A stretch of DNA of 64,000 bases, from assembly GCF_003814555.1 (NCBI RefSeq), contig NZ_RKQN01000001.1, positions 908,566 through 972,565 on the forward strand. The letters are read 5' to 3'. The position numbers and the translations under genes are program-made. The notes beneath the pieces are model-generated. The model ran no database searches, was not told the DNA's origin, and saw only the letters and a program-made list of their open reading frames with translations. Source of the stretch: Vulcaniibacterium tengchongense (GTDB lineage Bacteria; Pseudomonadota; Gammaproteobacteria; Xanthomonadales; Xanthomonadaceae). This document shows positions 1-14,020 of the stretch, piece after piece (position 1 is the stretch's first letter; every line of letters begins with the position of its first letter).

Positions 1-21
1 TGCAGGATGCCGCCGTGGCGG
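1..21. repeat. Direct repeat of the acnA 3' coding end
   Basis: Positions 1-21 repeat positions 156-176 exactly, in the same orientation. The copy at 156-176 lies inside acnA and encodes its near-terminal residues RHGGILH on the minus strand. The copy at 1-21 lies 95 bp beyond the acnA stop and runs off the window, so I cannot tell how long the duplication is. Confidence 0.8.
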
Positions 22-37
22 GCGAGGCGGCGCGCTT

Positions 38-90
38 GCGAGCCGCAGGCTCGCGCGCCGCGGAGCGCCCTCGCGCGTGCCGCGCGAGGG
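38..90 (-). terminator. Two hairpins downstream of acnA
   Basis: Two perfect inverted repeats follow the acnA stop: 68-77 with 81-90 (10-bp stem, 3-nt loop) and 38-44 with 48-54 (7-bp stem, 3-nt loop). Neither is followed by a T run on the minus strand, so termination is inferred from position and stem strength only. Confidence 0.4.
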
Positions 91-115
91 CCGGGCTTCC
101 GCCCTTCGGCGGCCG

Positions 116-2872
<2,757 letters not shown>

Positions 2873-3215
2873 GCGGTGGGGCTCCTCTGGGTACGGCGGG
2901 CTTGGGCCCGGCTCGGCGGGGCAGGCTGGCGATACCGCGCAGGCGGCGCAGGTTTCGCGATTATCGCCAAATTGGATGCGCCGGGCGTGCAGACAATGGT
3001 CGCGGGACGCGCCGCTGCGTTCCGGCCATGGCGCGCAAACAGCCGGCGCCGCAGCCCGCGCGTTTGCCGCGAAACCGCGCGGCGGGCAAAATACGCGGTT
3101 GCGGGCGCGGCCATCGCGGCCGTTCCGCCCTCCATGCCGATCGCTCCGGGCGCGGCCGCGCGCCGCGCGGGGCGGGCCCGGGCGTGTCCTTCCGCTCCAA
3201 TCGACGGGACTCTTC
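2873..3215. promoter_or_regulatory. Shared control region of acnA and acnB
   Basis: 343 bp between two divergent start codons, so both promoters must lie here. The only AT-rich hexamer that looks like a -10 is GATAAT on the minus strand at 2960-2965, and I find no good -35 with it. I see no convincing operator palindrome and no RNA gene. Confidence 0.5.
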
Positions 3216-5807
3216 ATGCTCTCCAGCTATCGCCAACACGTTGCCGAGCGCGCCGCGCTGGGCATTCCGCCGCTGCCGCTGACCGCTCGGCAGACCGCCG
3301 AGGTCATCGAACTGCTGAAGAATCCGCCGGCGGGCGAGGAGGAGTTCCTGCTCGAACTGATCACCCATCGCGTGCCGGCCGGCGTCGACGACGCCGCCAA
3401 GGTCAAGGCCAGCTACCTGGCCGCGGTCGCGTTCGGCAGCGAGAAGAACGCGCTGATCTCGCGCGAGCGCGCCACCGAGCTGCTGGGCACCATGCTCGGC
3501 GGCTACAACATCCAGCCGCTGATCGAACTGCTCGACGACGCCGAGGTCGGCGCCACCGCCGCCGGCGCGCTCAAGCACACCCTGCTGATGTTCGATGCCT
3601 TCCACGACGTCAAGGAAAAGGCCGACCGGGGCAACGCGCACGCGCGTGCCGTGCTGCAGAGCTGGGCGGACGGCGAGTGGTTCACCAGCAAGCCGGAAGT
3701 GCCGCAGTCGCTGACGATCACCGTGTTCAAGGTGCCCGGCGAGACCAACACCGACGACCTGTCGCCGGCGCCGGACGCGACCACCCGCCCGGACATCCCG
3801 CTGCACGCGCTGGCGATGCTCAAGAACAAGCGCGAGGGCGCGCCGTTCGAGCCGGAGGAGGACGGCAAGCGCGGCCCGATCGCGCTGATCCAGCGGCTCA
3901 AGGAGAAGGGCCACCTGGTCGCCTACGTCGGCGACGTGGTCGGCACCGGCTCCTCGCGCAAGTCCGCCACCAACTCGGTGCTGTGGTGGACCGGGCAGGA
4001 CATCCCCTTCATCCCGAACAAGCGCTTCGGCGGCGTGTGCCTGGGCGGCAAGATCGCGCCGATCTTCTACAACACGATGGAGGACGCCGGCGCGCTGCCG
4101 ATCGAGCTCGACGTGTCGAAGATGGACATGGGCGACGTGATCGAGCTGCGCCCGTACGAGGGCAAGGCGCTGAAGAACGGCGAGGTGATCGCCGAGTTCA
4201 AGCTCAAGTCCGAGGTGCTGCTGGACGAGGTCCGCGCCGGCGGCCGCATCCCGCTGATCATCGGCCGCGGCCTGACCGCCAAGGCGCGCGAGGCGCTGGG
4301 GCTGCCGCCGTCGACCCTGTTCCGCCTGCCGCGCAACCCGGCCGATACCGGCAAGGGCTACACCCTGGCGCAGAAGATGGTCGGCCGCGCCTGCGGCCTG
4401 CCGGAAGGCCAGGGCATCCGCCCGGGCACCTACTGCGAGCCGAAGATGACGTCGGTGGGTTCGCAGGACACCACCGGCCCGATGACCCGCGACGAGCTGA
4501 AGGACCTGGCCTGCCTGGGCTTCTCGGCCGACCTCGTCATGCAGTCGTTCTGCCACACCGCGGCGTATCCGAAGCCGGTCGACGTCAAGACCCACCACGA
4601 GCTGCCGGCCTTCATCAGCACCCGCGGCGGCATCTCGCTGCGCCCGGGCGACGGCGTGATCCACAGCTGGCTCAACCGCATGCTGCTGCCCGACACCGTC
4701 GGCACCGGCGGCGACTCGCACACCCGCTTCCCGGTGGGCATTTCGTTCCCGGCCGGCTCCGGCCTGGTCGCATTCGCCGCGGCCACCGGCGTGATGCCGC
4801 TGGACATGCCGGAGAGCGTGCTGGTGCGCTTCAAGGGCCGGATGCAGCCCGGCGTGACCCTGCGCGACCTGGTCAACGCGATCCCGCTGTACGCGATCAA
4901 GCAGGGCCTGCTGACGGTGGCCAAGCAGGGCAAGAAGAACGTCTTCTCCGGCCGCATCCTCGAGATCGAAGGCCTGCCGCAGCTGAAGGTGGAGCAGGCG
5001 TTCGAGCTGTCCGACGCCTCGGCCGAGCGCTCGGCCGCCGGCTGCACGGTGAAGCTCGACAAGGAGCCGATCATCGAATACCTCAACAGCAACATCACCC
5101 TGCTGAAGTGGATGATCGCCGAGGGCTACCAGGACGCCCGCTCGCTGCAGCGCCGGATCAAGGCGATGGAGGCCTGGCTGGCGAACCCGCAGCTGCTGGA
5201 GGCCGACGCCGACGCCGAGTACGCGGCGGTGATCGAGATCGACCTGGACGAGATCGTCGAGCCGATCGTCGCCTGCCCGAACGACCCGGACGACGTGAAG
5301 ACGCTGTCCGAGGTGGCCGGCGCGAAGATCGACGAGGTCTTCATCGGCTCGTGCATGACCAACATCGGCCACTTCCGCGCCGCGGCGAAGCTGCTGGAAG
5401 GCAAGCGCGACATCCCGACCCGGCTGTGGGTCGCGCCGCCGACCAAGATGGACGCCTCGGAGCTGACCAAGGAAGGCCACTACGGCACCTTCGGCACCGC
5501 CGGCGCGCGCATGGAGATGCCGGGCTGCTCGCTGTGCATGGGCAACCAGGCGCAGGCGCGCGAGGGCGCGACGGTGTTCTCCACCAGCACCCGCAACTTC
5601 CCGAACCGCCTCGGCCGCAACACCAACGTGTACCTGGGGTCGGCGGAGCTGGCGGCGATCTGCTCGCGCCTGGGCCGCATCCCGACCCGCGAGGAGTACC
5701 TGGCCGACATCGGCGTGATCAACGCCAAGGGCGCCGAGATCTACCGCTACATGAACTTCGACCAGATCGCGGAGTACCGCGAGGCGGCCGAGGGCGTGGC
5801 GGCCTGA
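3216..5807 (+). CDS. acnB: Bifunctional aconitate hydratase 2 / 2-methylisocitrate dehydratase (AcnB)
   Basis: 863 residues, the usual AcnB size (E. coli 865). It has the B-type order: an N-terminal HEAT-like domain, then the swivel domain ([12 protein letters not shown] near residue 250), then the catalytic domain. Cluster cysteines are C713 (GSCMTNIGH), C771 and C774 (GCSLCMGNQ), almost the same numbers as in E. coli. The chosen ATG gives the typical start [16 protein letters not shown]. The frame stays open upstream to 2823, but that part matches nothing in the family. It is the main TCA aconitase in many gamma-proteobacteria and also acts on 2-methylisocitrate. The gene-free stretch after it begins with a hairpin. 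Confidence 0.97.
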   Translation: MLSSYRQHVAERAALGIPPLPLTARQTAEVIELLKNPPAGEEEFLLELITHRVPAGVDDAAKVKASYLAAVAFGSEKNALISRERATELLGTMLGGYNIQPLIELLDDAEVGATAAGALKHTLLMFDAFHDVKEKADRGNAHARAVLQSWADGEWFTSKPEVPQSLTITVFKVPGETNTDDLSPAPDATTRPDIPLHALAMLKNKREGAPFEPEEDGKRGPIALIQRLKEKGHLVAYVGDVVGTGSSRKSATNSVLWWTGQDIPFIPNKRFGGVCLGGKIAPIFYNTMEDAGALPIELDVSKMDMGDVIELRPYEGKALKNGEVIAEFKLKSEVLLDEVRAGGRIPLIIGRGLTAKAREALGLPPSTLFRLPRNPADTGKGYTLAQKMVGRACGLPEGQGIRPGTYCEPKMTSVGSQDTTGPMTRDELKDLACLGFSADLVMQSFCHTAAYPKPVDVKTHHELPAFISTRGGISLRPGDGVIHSWLNRMLLPDTVGTGGDSHTRFPVGISFPAGSGLVAFAAATGVMPLDMPESVLVRFKGRMQPGVTLRDLVNAIPLYAIKQGLLTVAKQGKKNVFSGRILEIEGLPQLKVEQAFELSDASAERSAAGCTVKLDKEPIIEYLNSNITLLKWMIAEGYQDARSLQRRIKAMEAWLANPQLLEADADAEYAAVIEIDLDEIVEPIVACPNDPDDVKTLSEVAGAKIDEVFIGSCMTNIGHFRAAAKLLEGKRDIPTRLWVAPPTKMDASELTKEGHYGTFGTAGARMEMPGCSLCMGNQAQAREGATVFSTSTRNFPNRLGRNTNVYLGSAELAAICSRLGRIPTREEYLADIGVINAKGAEIYRYMNFDQIAEYREAAEGVAA

Positions 5808-5819
5808 TCTCCGCGGGCC

Positions 5820-5857
5820 GGCCGCGCCGCGCTGCCTCCCCGGCACGCGGCGCGGCC
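5820..5857 (+). terminator. Hairpin after acnB
   Basis: A perfect 11-bp stem (5820-5830 with 5847-5857, 16-nt loop) starts 12 bp after the acnB stop codon. There is no T tract, so this is a terminator candidate by position only. Confidence 0.35.
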
Positions 5858-6029
5858 CGCCCTGCATCGACGCGGCGGCCCGGGTGCTCCGGCCGCCGCG
5901 GCCGTTTGCGCGGGACGGCGCGCGGATGCGGCGGGGCGCCGCCTAGCGCTCCCGTGGCGGACGGTGCGGACCCGTCTCCCACACCGATTCTTCGTGCAGC
6001 CGGGAATCGGCTCGGGCCCGGATGCCCGC

Positions 6030-6560
6030 TGGCGTCGGCCTCGACCAGGCGCCAGCCGACGTCTGCGAACCCCGGGCTCGTCCAGGCCGGGGGCCTCGAG
6101 CAGGTAGCTGAGGCCGAACAGCCGTTCCGCCTGCATCGTCCGCGCCACGCGTTCAAATCCCCGCCGCTGGCGCCGGCGTCGAGCAGGGGCTGCAGGGCGC
6201 GGCCCGCTTCCGCATCGCGCTGGCCGGGGCTGCCGGGCGGCCGTGAGCCACGCGTCCCTCCGGCGGCATCGCCGGCGCGCACCACCGGCGCCCGGGCCTG
6301 GCGGAGAACAGGTGGCGATGCAGCCGCGGAATGCCTCCCTCCGCCTGCGAGCGCGCCCAATCCCCGGCATCGGCATCGGCGGGCCTGCGAAAGCGTTGCA
6401 GCCGGCGCTCGATCTCGCCGGCCATGCCGTGCCCGCTCCGCCGCTCGATGCGGACACGGCCGCGCCGGAGGCGGCACTGCGCGGGGGACGTAGCGCCGTG
6501 TCCATCCCGGAAGTCGCCCTTGCGTCGTCCGCCTGCCGGCGCCTTGCAGCGGCCGCCGAT
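6030..6560 (-). pseudogene. Possible decayed protein gene (unknown family)
   Basis: The 889 bp from 5808 to 6696 hold no intact gene. On the minus strand, protein-like segments sit in successive frames: MAGEIERRLQRF at 6425, then RTMQAERLFGLSYLLEAPG near 6130, then FADVGWRLVEADA in another frame near 6070. Joined, they would read as one helical protein interrupted by at least two frameshifts. I do not recognise the family. The alternative is chance open frames in high-GC DNA, so confidence is low. Confidence 0.25.
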
Positions 6561-6696
6561 CTCCTGCCGGCGGCCCGGGTCGTCGCCGGAGTCGGTTTTC
6601 GCGCGATCCGGCCGATGTTCCTCCCAGGGTGCGACTCCAATCGCAGACCTGCGTCGCGCGATGCGCTTTCATCGCTGCGCAACAGGGGAGGGGACG

Positions 6697-6831
6697 ATGA
6701 AGACCGACAAGCCGATCCGGCCGGATCGGGTCGAGCAGACGCTGCGCTGGGCGACCGCGCTGGCCTTGGCCGCCGCGGTCTGGTGGGCATTGAGCCAGGG
6801 CGTGGACGGAAGCGGGCCGCTCGCCGGGTAG
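6697..6831 (+). CDS. Small single-pass membrane protein (44 aa)
   Basis: A 44-residue ORF preceded by a very strong ribosome binding site (AGGGGAGGGG, 3-4 nt before the ATG). It has a charged N-terminus (MKTDKPIRPDR), one hydrophobic segment at about residues 16-33 (LRWATALALAAAVWWAL) and a short polar tail, the layout of a small inner-membrane protein with N-terminus in the cytoplasm. It is convergent with hflD, with only 14 bp between the stops. No family recognised. The strong start signal and clean transmembrane segment are the reasons for calling it; a membrane role is inferred. Confidence 0.5.
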   Translation: MKTDKPIRPDRVEQTLRWATALALAAAVWWALSQGVDGSGPLAG

Positions 6832-6845
6832 CGGCCCCGGCGGCG

Positions 6846-7463
6846 TCAGCCCAGGTGCGCGGCGACCGCCGCCAGCAGCTCGCGGCGGCGCAGCAGGAAA
6901 TCCCACAGGCTGCCGCCGAGCTGCCGCCACAGCACCGCCGAGCGCACCGCGGCGAGCAGGATCGCGCGCACCTCGGCCACCACCGTGGCCTGGCCGAGGT
7001 AGTGCGGGTTGCCCTGCACCAGCACGCGCGGGCGCAGGTGGCTGAGGGTCTCGGCGTAGAGGCCGCCGAGCGCCGCCAGCACGTCCGGATGGCTGCTGCC
7101 GAGGCGTTCGGCATGGCCGGCCTGGGCGCGGATGCCGGCCTGGACGCGCGCGGCCATCTCGCGGTCGCGGGCGAAGCGGCGCTCCAGTTGCAGCACCGCC
7201 AGGGCCAGGCGCGGCAGCTGCTCGTCGCGGGCCTGGTTGGTGAAGTAGTCGCGCAGCAGGGTCAGGCCGGGGCGGAGCGCCTCGGCGCCGCCGAAGACCG
7301 CCGCCGGCGAGGGCGCGTCGATGCGGAACACCGAGTCCATCGCGGTGGCGAGGATGGCCGCGTTGGCCTGGCCGGTGTCGGCGACGCGGCGCACCTGGGC
7401 CAGGGCCTGGACCAGGCCGGCCAGGGCGAGTGCGCGCTCGGACATGGTGAAGCGTTGATTCAT
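6846..7463 (-). CDS. hflD: High-frequency lysogenization protein HflD homolog
   Basis: 205 residues, matching the HflD/YcfC (DUF489) family in length and pattern. Visible family blocks are [19 protein letters not shown] at residues 12-30, [20 protein letters not shown] around 60-79, [31 protein letters not shown], and the C-terminal [15 protein letters not shown]. In E. coli HflD is a peripheral inner-membrane protein that binds lambda CII; its housekeeping role is unclear. It lies downstream of mnmA on the same strand, as in E. coli, which supports the name. The 172-bp gap to mnmA is long for tight coupling. Confidence 0.92.
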   Translation of the reverse strand: MNQRFTMSERALALAGLVQALAQVRRVADTGQANAAILATAMDSVFRIDAPSPAAVFGGAEALRPGLTLLRDYFTNQARDEQLPRLALAVLQLERRFARDREMAARVQAGIRAQAGHAERLGSSHPDVLAALGGLYAETLSHLRPRVLVQGNPHYLGQATVVAEVRAILLAAVRSAVLWRQLGGSLWDFLLRRRELLAAVAAHLG

Positions 7464-7635
7464 CGGTGAATTCTGGTCGATTTGGCCCGCGTCGTCATGC
7501 CCGCGGGCAGCGGAAGGCCGGGCGCGAGGCCCCGGTCGTCATCGGCGCGCACCATTCCGCCGGTCGGATGGAGGCACGCAAGCGACGGCCGCCCAGGTCG
7601 CGCCGGCCGGGCGGAGCCGGGGGCACGGGGCGCGC

Positions 7636-8802
7636 TCATGCCGCGGCCGCCCGCAGCCGCTGCTCCAGCGGCGCGTCGGTCGCGGCGATCACCGCGCCGC
7701 CGAGGCAGACCTCGCCGTCGTAGAGCACGACCGACTGCCCGGGCGTCACCGCCCGCTGCGGCCGGGCGAAACGGACCTGCAGCGTGCCGTCGTCGCGTAC
7801 CGCGACCTCGCAGGGCTCGTCGGCCTGCCGGTAGCGGGTCTGCGCGGTGCAATCGAAACGCGCCGCGGGCGGATGGCCGGCGATCCAGTGCGCCGGCTCC
7901 GACCACAGCGCCTGCGAGCGCAGCCAGGGACTGTCCGCGCCCTGGTCGACGTAGAGCACGTTGTTCGCCACGTCCTTGCCGACCACGTACCACGGCGCCG
8001 CGGCGAAGCCGCGCACGCCGCCGATGTTCAGCCCTTCCCGCTGGCCCAGGGTGAAATAGAACACGCCCGGGTGTTCGCCGATCCGGCGCCCGTCGGGGGT
8101 GCGCATCTCGCCCGGGCACGCCGGCAGGTAGCGCGACAGGAACTCGCGGAAGTCGCGCTCGCCGATGAAGCAGATGCCGGTGGAATCCTTCTTCGCCGCG
8201 GTCGGCAGGGCGGCCTCCTGGGCGATCCGCCGCACCTCGCGCTTGAGCAGCCCGCCCAGCGGGAACCGGGTCGCGGCCAGTTGCTGCTGGCCCAGCTGGT
8301 GGAGGAAATAGCTCTGGTCCTTGCTGCGGTCGGCCGCGCGCAGCAGCAGATGCCCGCCGGCTGCGCGCTCGACCCGGGCGTAGTGGCCGGTCGCGATCGC
8401 CTCCGCGCCCAGCTCGCGCGCCGCGTCGAGGAAGTGCTTGAACTTGATCTCGCGGTTGCACAGCACGTCCGGGTTCGGCGTGCGTCCGGCCGCGTACTCG
8501 GCCAGGAAATGCGCGAACACGCCGTCCCAGTACTCGCGCGAGAAGTCGCGGAAGTGGATCGGGATGCCGAGCCGGCCGCACACCGCCACCGCGTCGCGGC
8601 GGTCGTCCTCGGCGCGGCAGTCGCCGCGGGCCGCCTTCGGCATCCTGCCTTCGGCGGCGCCCGCGCTGTCCTGCGCATCGCCGTCGTCCGCCCAGTTCTG
8701 CATGAACAGGCCGGCGATCGGCTCGCCGGCGTCGCGCAGCAGCAGCGCGGCGACCGACGAATCGACGCCCCCGGACATGCCCACCACGGTCCGCGCGCTC
8801 AT
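7636..8802 (-). CDS. mnmA: tRNA-specific 2-thiouridylase MnmA
   Basis: 388 residues (E. coli 368). MnmA adenylates and thiolates U34 of Lys, Glu and Gln tRNAs. The PP-loop [12 protein letters not shown] is at residues 9-20, the first catalytic cysteine is C115 ([14 protein letters not shown]) and the persulfide cysteine is C211 ([12 protein letters not shown]). The C-terminal beta-barrel is complete. An in-frame insertion of about 18 residues (around 43-60, [15 protein letters not shown]) sits between the PP-loop domain and the [11 protein letters not shown] block. It accounts for the extra length and is encoded by a hairpin-forming DNA segment. The gene lies between nudJ (103 bp upstream) and hflD, the conserved order. 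Confidence 0.96.
   Translation of the reverse strand: MSARTVVGMSGGVDSSVAALLLRDAGEPIAGLFMQNWADDGDAQDSAGAAEGRMPKAARGDCRAEDDRRDAVAVCGRLGIPIHFRDFSREYWDGVFAHFLAEYAAGRTPNPDVLCNREIKFKHFLDAARELGAEAIATGHYARVERAAGGHLLLRAADRSKDQSYFLHQLGQQQLAATRFPLGGLLKREVRRIAQEAALPTAAKKDSTGICFIGERDFREFLSRYLPACPGEMRTPDGRRIGEHPGVFYFTLGQREGLNIGGVRGFAAAPWYVVGKDVANNVLYVDQGADSPWLRSQALWSEPAHWIAGHPPAARFDCTAQTRYRQADEPCEVAVRDDGTLQVRFARPQRAVTPGQSVVLYDGEVCLGGAVIAATDAPLEQRLRAAAA
8625..8665. repeat. Hairpin-forming insertion inside mnmA
   Basis: A 41-bp segment bounded by the 7-bp inverted repeat CGCGGGC (8625-8631) and GCCCGCG (8659-8665). A second inner stem pairs 8630-8635 with 8653-8658, and GCCTTCGGC occurs twice between them. 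It codes the part of MnmA that has no counterpart in E. coli. It looks like a small REP-type palindrome tolerated in frame. Confidence 0.4.
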
Positions 8803-8905
8803 GGCGTCGCGCGCTCCCGCGTGCGGCCGGACCCGGCTCCCGCGCGAGCGCGTGGGGGCCGGGTGCCGGGTGCGACGGAGCAGGCGGCGCTCGCGACGGC
8901 GATAC

Positions 8906-9385
8906 TCATGTCAGCTGCTGCGCCAGGGACAGGGGATAACGCCGGCCGGCCAGGTAATCGGCGACGGCGCGCCAGACCAGCGGACTGCGATGGCGCGCGC
9001 GCGCCGCGTCCAGTTCGCCGGGCGTCATCCACAGCGCGCGCACGATGCCTTCGTCCAACGGGCGCGACGGATCGTGGCCGAGCGGTTCGGCGGCGAACGC
9101 GAAGCGCAGGTAATGGCGCACGCCGCGGCCGTCGCCGTGGTCCGGCGCCGTCCACTGGTAGGCGCCGACGAACGCCGCCAGGCGCACGTCCCAGCCGGTT
9201 TCCTCGCGGGTCTCGCGCAGGGCCGCCTCGAGCAGGCTCTCGTCGGGCTCCAGGTGCCCGGCCGGCTGGTTCAGCACTCGCCGGCCGCCGACCGTCTCCT
9301 CGACCATCAGCAGCCGGCCGCCGTCCACCACCACCGTGGCGACGGTCACGTCCGGTTGCCAGAAGCGGCCCTCGCGGTAGCTCAT
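8906..9385 (-). CDS. nudJ: Nudix hydrolase, NudJ-like phosphatase
   Basis: 159 residues. The Nudix box is intact around residues 40-62: GHLEPDES followed by [13 protein letters not shown], giving the GX5EX7REUXEEXGU pattern. NudJ (YmfB) is a nucleoside tri- and diphosphatase that also acts on thiamine pyrophosphate precursors. Its place directly upstream of mnmA is the conserved context that suggests NudJ rather than another Nudix protein. The start ATG overlaps the stop of the upstream YbjN-like gene by 1 nt (TGATG), so the two are translationally coupled. Confidence 0.85.
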   Translation of the reverse strand: MSYREGRFWQPDVTVATVVVDGGRLLMVEETVGGRRVLNQPAGHLEPDESLLEAALRETREETGWDVRLAAFVGAYQWTAPDHGDGRGVRHYLRFAFAAEPLGHDPSRPLDEGIVRALWMTPGELDAARARHRSPLVWRAVADYLAGRRYPLSLAQQLT

Positions 9386-9894
9386 CAGAATTCGTCCTGG
9401 CCGGTGAGCTCGGCTTCCATCTGGTCGGCGGCGCGCAGGACGTAGTCGAGGGCGTCGTCGAGTTGCTGGGCGGAGGCGTCGGCGGCGAGCTTGACCACCA
9501 GCACCGCGGTGTCGCCCTGCTTGACCCAGCCGCCGAGTTTGCCCGTATGGCTGTCCTCGAGCAGCCGGTTCGCGACTTCGGCCGGGAACGCGCCGCCTTG
9601 TGCGCGATAGGCCGGCGCCCAGACCTCGCGCACGCGCAGGCTGCCGAACTCCTCGACCGCGGAGATCACGAACGCCAGCTGGCTGCGCCCGCCGTCGAGA
9701 TCGAACGCCAGCCGGTAGTCGCCGTCCTCGTCGACCTCGTAACGGTAGCCGAGCTCGTCGAGCTGCCGGGCAATGCCGGCGTCGGCCGCGGAACGCTCCG
9801 TTGCGTCGGCCGCGCCGCCGGCCCGCGCCGACGGCAGCGCGCCCAGTACGGTCGCGACGAACAGCAGGACGGGCAGGGTGCGGACCGGGCGCAT
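9385..9894 (-). CDS. Exported YbjN-domain protein
   Basis: 169 residues with a Sec signal peptide ([21 protein letters not shown], cut near residue 25). The mature part, about residues 42-160, has the YbjN-like (PF10722) pattern: [20 protein letters not shown], then a strand-rich [14 protein letters not shown], then a helix-rich C-terminal half. YbjN folds resemble type III secretion chaperones. Most family members are cytoplasmic, so the signal peptide makes this a periplasmic variant of unknown role. It is the first gene of the nudJ-mnmA-hflD series and overlaps nudJ by 1 nt. Confidence 0.65.
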   Translation of the reverse strand: MRPVRTLPVLLFVATVLGALPSARAGGAADATERSAADAGIARQLDELGYRYEVDEDGDYRLAFDLDGGRSQLAFVISAVEEFGSLRVREVWAPAYRAQGGAFPAEVANRLLEDSHTGKLGGWVKQGDTAVLVVKLAADASAQQLDDALDYVLRAADQMEAELTGQDEF

Positions 9895-9990
9895 GCAATC
9901 CTCGAGGAAGTCGACGGAAGTGTCGGATCGACCGGCATTGTTGCAGCCCGGACGCGAGGGCGTCCACGGCCGCGCGACCGCCGCGTTTTA

Positions 9991-10002
9991 TATACTGGGC
10001 GC
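9991..10002 (+). promoter_or_regulatory. -10 element immediately upstream of clpS (leaderless?)
   Basis: TATACT at 9991-9996, preceded by TTTA, ends only 6 nt before the clpS ATG at 10003. No Shine-Dalgarno sequence lies in front of the ATG. A transcript starting the usual 6-8 nt after this -10 would begin at the ATG. The -35 region is poor (GGCCGC at about 17 nt). Confidence 0.5.
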
Positions 10003-10323
10003 ATGGCCAGACAGAGCGAACACGAGCATCAACACGGCGCCCTCGTGGAGACCGGCAAGCCGGAGCTCGCGCCCCCGCCGCTGTATTCGGTGCTGCTGCT
10101 GAACGACGACTACACGCCGATGGACTTCGTGGTCGAGGTGCTGATGCGCTTCTTCGCCATGAACGCCGAAAAGGCGACCCAGATCATGCTTCACGTGCAC
10201 ACCCGCGGCCGCGGCGTTTGCGGGGTCTTCACCCGCGAAGTGGCGGAGTCGAAGGTGGCGCAGGTGAACGAATTTTCAAGGCTGAACCAGCACCCCTTGC
10301 TGTGCACGATGGAAAAGGCCTAA
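10003..10323 (+). CDS. clpS: ClpAP adaptor protein ClpS
   Basis: 106 residues. ClpS binds N-degron substrates and hands them to ClpAP. The family core is clear: [20 protein letters not shown] at about residues 26-45 (the NDDYTPM loop shapes the N-degron pocket) and [20 protein letters not shown] at about 63-82, which docks on ClpA. The flexible N-terminus is His/Glu rich. It is followed 144 bp later by clpA, the normal pairing. The ATG has no ribosome binding site and a -10 box almost touches it, pointing to leaderless translation. Confidence 0.97.
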   Translation: MARQSEHEHQHGALVETGKPELAPPPLYSVLLLNDDYTPMDFVVEVLMRFFAMNAEKATQIMLHVHTRGRGVCGVFTREVAESKVAQVNEFSRLNQHPLLCTMEKA

Positions 10324-10467
10324 AAGTCCTTATCGACGAGTCGTCAGCGACAAGGAGGGGAGCGCCGGAACCGTCGTGCCGGCCCGGGGTCCAACCCGTC
10401 CCGGCATGGAAAACCCATCGCCACGCCCCCATCTCGGGCCGCAGTAGCTTTCGGAGGCTCACGCCCC

Positions 10468-12744
<2,277 letters not shown>

Positions 12745-12881
12745 GCGGCCGGCTCGCGGGGGCGGGGGCGATCGCCTCGCGCGCGTCCTGACGGCCGGCG
12801 CGTTCGGCATCGGCTTACGAGGCGGGCCGGAGGATGGCCGAGGGGCCTCCACGAGAGCCGGCCGCGCCGCAGGACAAAAAC

Positions 12882-12909
12882 AAAGGCGGCCTTGGGCCGC
12901 CTTTTTTTT
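12882..12909. terminator. Bidirectional intrinsic terminator between clpA and infA
   Basis: Perfect 9-bp stem AAGGCGGCC / GGCCGCCTT (12883-12891 and 12895-12903, TTG loop) followed by eight T on the plus strand. On the minus strand the same hairpin is followed by TTTGTTTTTG. It therefore serves both convergent genes. Confidence 0.92.
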
Positions 12910-12925
12910 CAACGGGTTGCCGCGC

Positions 12926-13144
12926 TTACTTCATGCGGTACGTGATCCGGCCCTTGGTCAGGTCGTAGGGCGTCATCTCCACTTTGACCTTGTCGCCGGT
13001 GAGGATGCGGATGTAGTTCTTGCGCATCCGCCCGGAGATGTGGGCGATGATCTCGTGCCCGTTTTCGAGGCGCACCCGGAACATGGTGTTCGGCAGCGTT
13101 TCCACCACCGTGCCCTCGAATTCGATCACGTCGTCTTTTGCCAT
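12926..13144 (-). CDS. infA: Translation initiation factor IF-1
   Basis: 72 residues, the exact usual length. It is a single OB-fold (S1-type) protein that occupies the ribosomal A site during initiation. Family blocks are [20 protein letters not shown] at 1-20, [20 protein letters not shown] and the C-terminal [16 protein letters not shown]. The frame extends upstream, but AGGA 6 nt before the ATG at 13144 and the conserved MAKDD start decide the choice. It ends at the shared terminator with clpA. Upstream on the same strand come aat and an acyltransferase, a common arrangement in xanthomonads. Confidence 0.98.
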   Translation of the reverse strand: MAKDDVIEFEGTVVETLPNTMFRVRLENGHEIIAHISGRMRKNYIRILTGDKVKVEMTPYDLTKGRITYRMK

Positions 13145-13180
13145 GTGGTTCCTGGTCGGAATGCCCTGGTTGGGATGCGG

Positions 13181-13198
13181 GCGCCTCGGCCGAGGCGC
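13181..13198. promoter_or_regulatory. 18-bp perfect palindrome in the infA leader
   Basis: GCGCCTCGG followed directly by its reverse complement CCGAGGCGC, 36 bp upstream of the infA start on the minus strand. It could be a 5' UTR hairpin or a binding site; nothing decides between them. Confidence 0.4.
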
Positions 13199-13249
13199 GT
13201 ACGAAGCGGCGTATGTTGCCACGCCGGGCATGACGACGCAAAGAAACGG

Positions 13250-14020
13250 TTAACCCGGCATCGGTGCGGCGCCCGGCTCGGCCGCCTCGGCGAGCCGTCG
13301 CGCCGGCCATTCGCCGACCCGTGCGGCCCACAGCCCCGGCGGCTCCGGCGCGGCGCACTGCGCGGCCGCCGCCGCGAGGAAACGCGGCCGCGGCCAGCGC
13401 TCGGCGCCCAGGCGCAGCAAATGGTCGTTCTCGACCTGGGCGTCGATCAGCGGCCAGCCCCAGGCATACAGCTGGCGGGCGAGCGCGGCGAGGGCGACCT
13501 TGGAGCCGCCCGATTCGGCGCTGAACATGCTCTCGCCGAAGAACATGCGCCCGACCGCGACGCCGTAGATGCCGCCGACCAGGCGCGCGCCGTCGAAGAC
13601 TTCGAACGAGTGCGCGTGGCCGAGCGCGTGCAGGCGGCGGTACGCGGCGCGCATCTCCGGGACGATCCAGGTGCCGCGCTGGCCGGGACGCGGGATCGCG
13701 GCGCAGGCCTCGATCACCGCGTCGAAGGCGGTGTCGGCGCGCACCGTCCAGCGACTGCGGCGCAGTTCGCGGCGGAAGCGGCGCGACAGGTGCACGCGCT
13801 CGGTGCGGAATACCGTGCGCGGGTCCGGGCTCCACCACAGGATCGGCTGCCCCTGCGAATACCACGGAAAGATCCCGTGGCGGTAGGCGTTGAGCAGGCG
13901 CGCGGGCGAGAGGTCGCCGCCGATCGCGAGCAGGCCGTCGGGCTGGCGCAGGGCCTGCTCCGGCGGCGGGAACGGCGCCTCCGGGTCCGGCGGCAGCCAG
14001 GGCGGCAGTTGCGGATTCAT
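13250..14020 (-). CDS. aat: Leucyl/phenylalanyl-tRNA--protein transferase
   Basis: 256 residues. Aat adds Leu or Phe to N-terminal Arg/Lys, making N-degrons that ClpS reads, so it functionally links to clpS/clpA about 3 kb away. Family motifs: LLAIGGDLSPARLLNAYRHG at about residues 29-48, FPWYSQGQPILWWSPDPR, and GGIYGVAVGRMFFGESMFS around 150-170. The C-terminus is longer and more Pro/Ala rich than in E. coli (234 aa). The start ATG overlaps the stop of the upstream gene by 4 nt (ATGA). Confidence 0.96.
   Translation of the reverse strand: MNPQLPPWLPPDPEAPFPPPEQALRQPDGLLAIGGDLSPARLLNAYRHGIFPWYSQGQPILWWSPDPRTVFRTERVHLSRRFRRELRRSRWTVRADTAFDAVIEACAAIPRPGQRGTWIVPEMRAAYRRLHALGHAHSFEVFDGARLVGGIYGVAVGRMFFGESMFSAESGGSKVALAALARQLYAWGWPLIDAQVENDHLLRLGAERWPRPRFLAAAAAQCAAPEPPGLWAARVGEWPARRLAEAAEPGAAPMPG

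Noticed and set aside
9895-10002. Insertion sequence or attachment site near clpS because of the AT-rich TTTTATATACT
   Set aside because: It is a single promoter-like box without inverted repeats, duplication or transposase.
12745-12881. tRNA gene between clpA and infA, as seen near infA in some genomes
   Set aside because: No T-arm GTTCGAATC-like sequence and no cloverleaf could be drawn.
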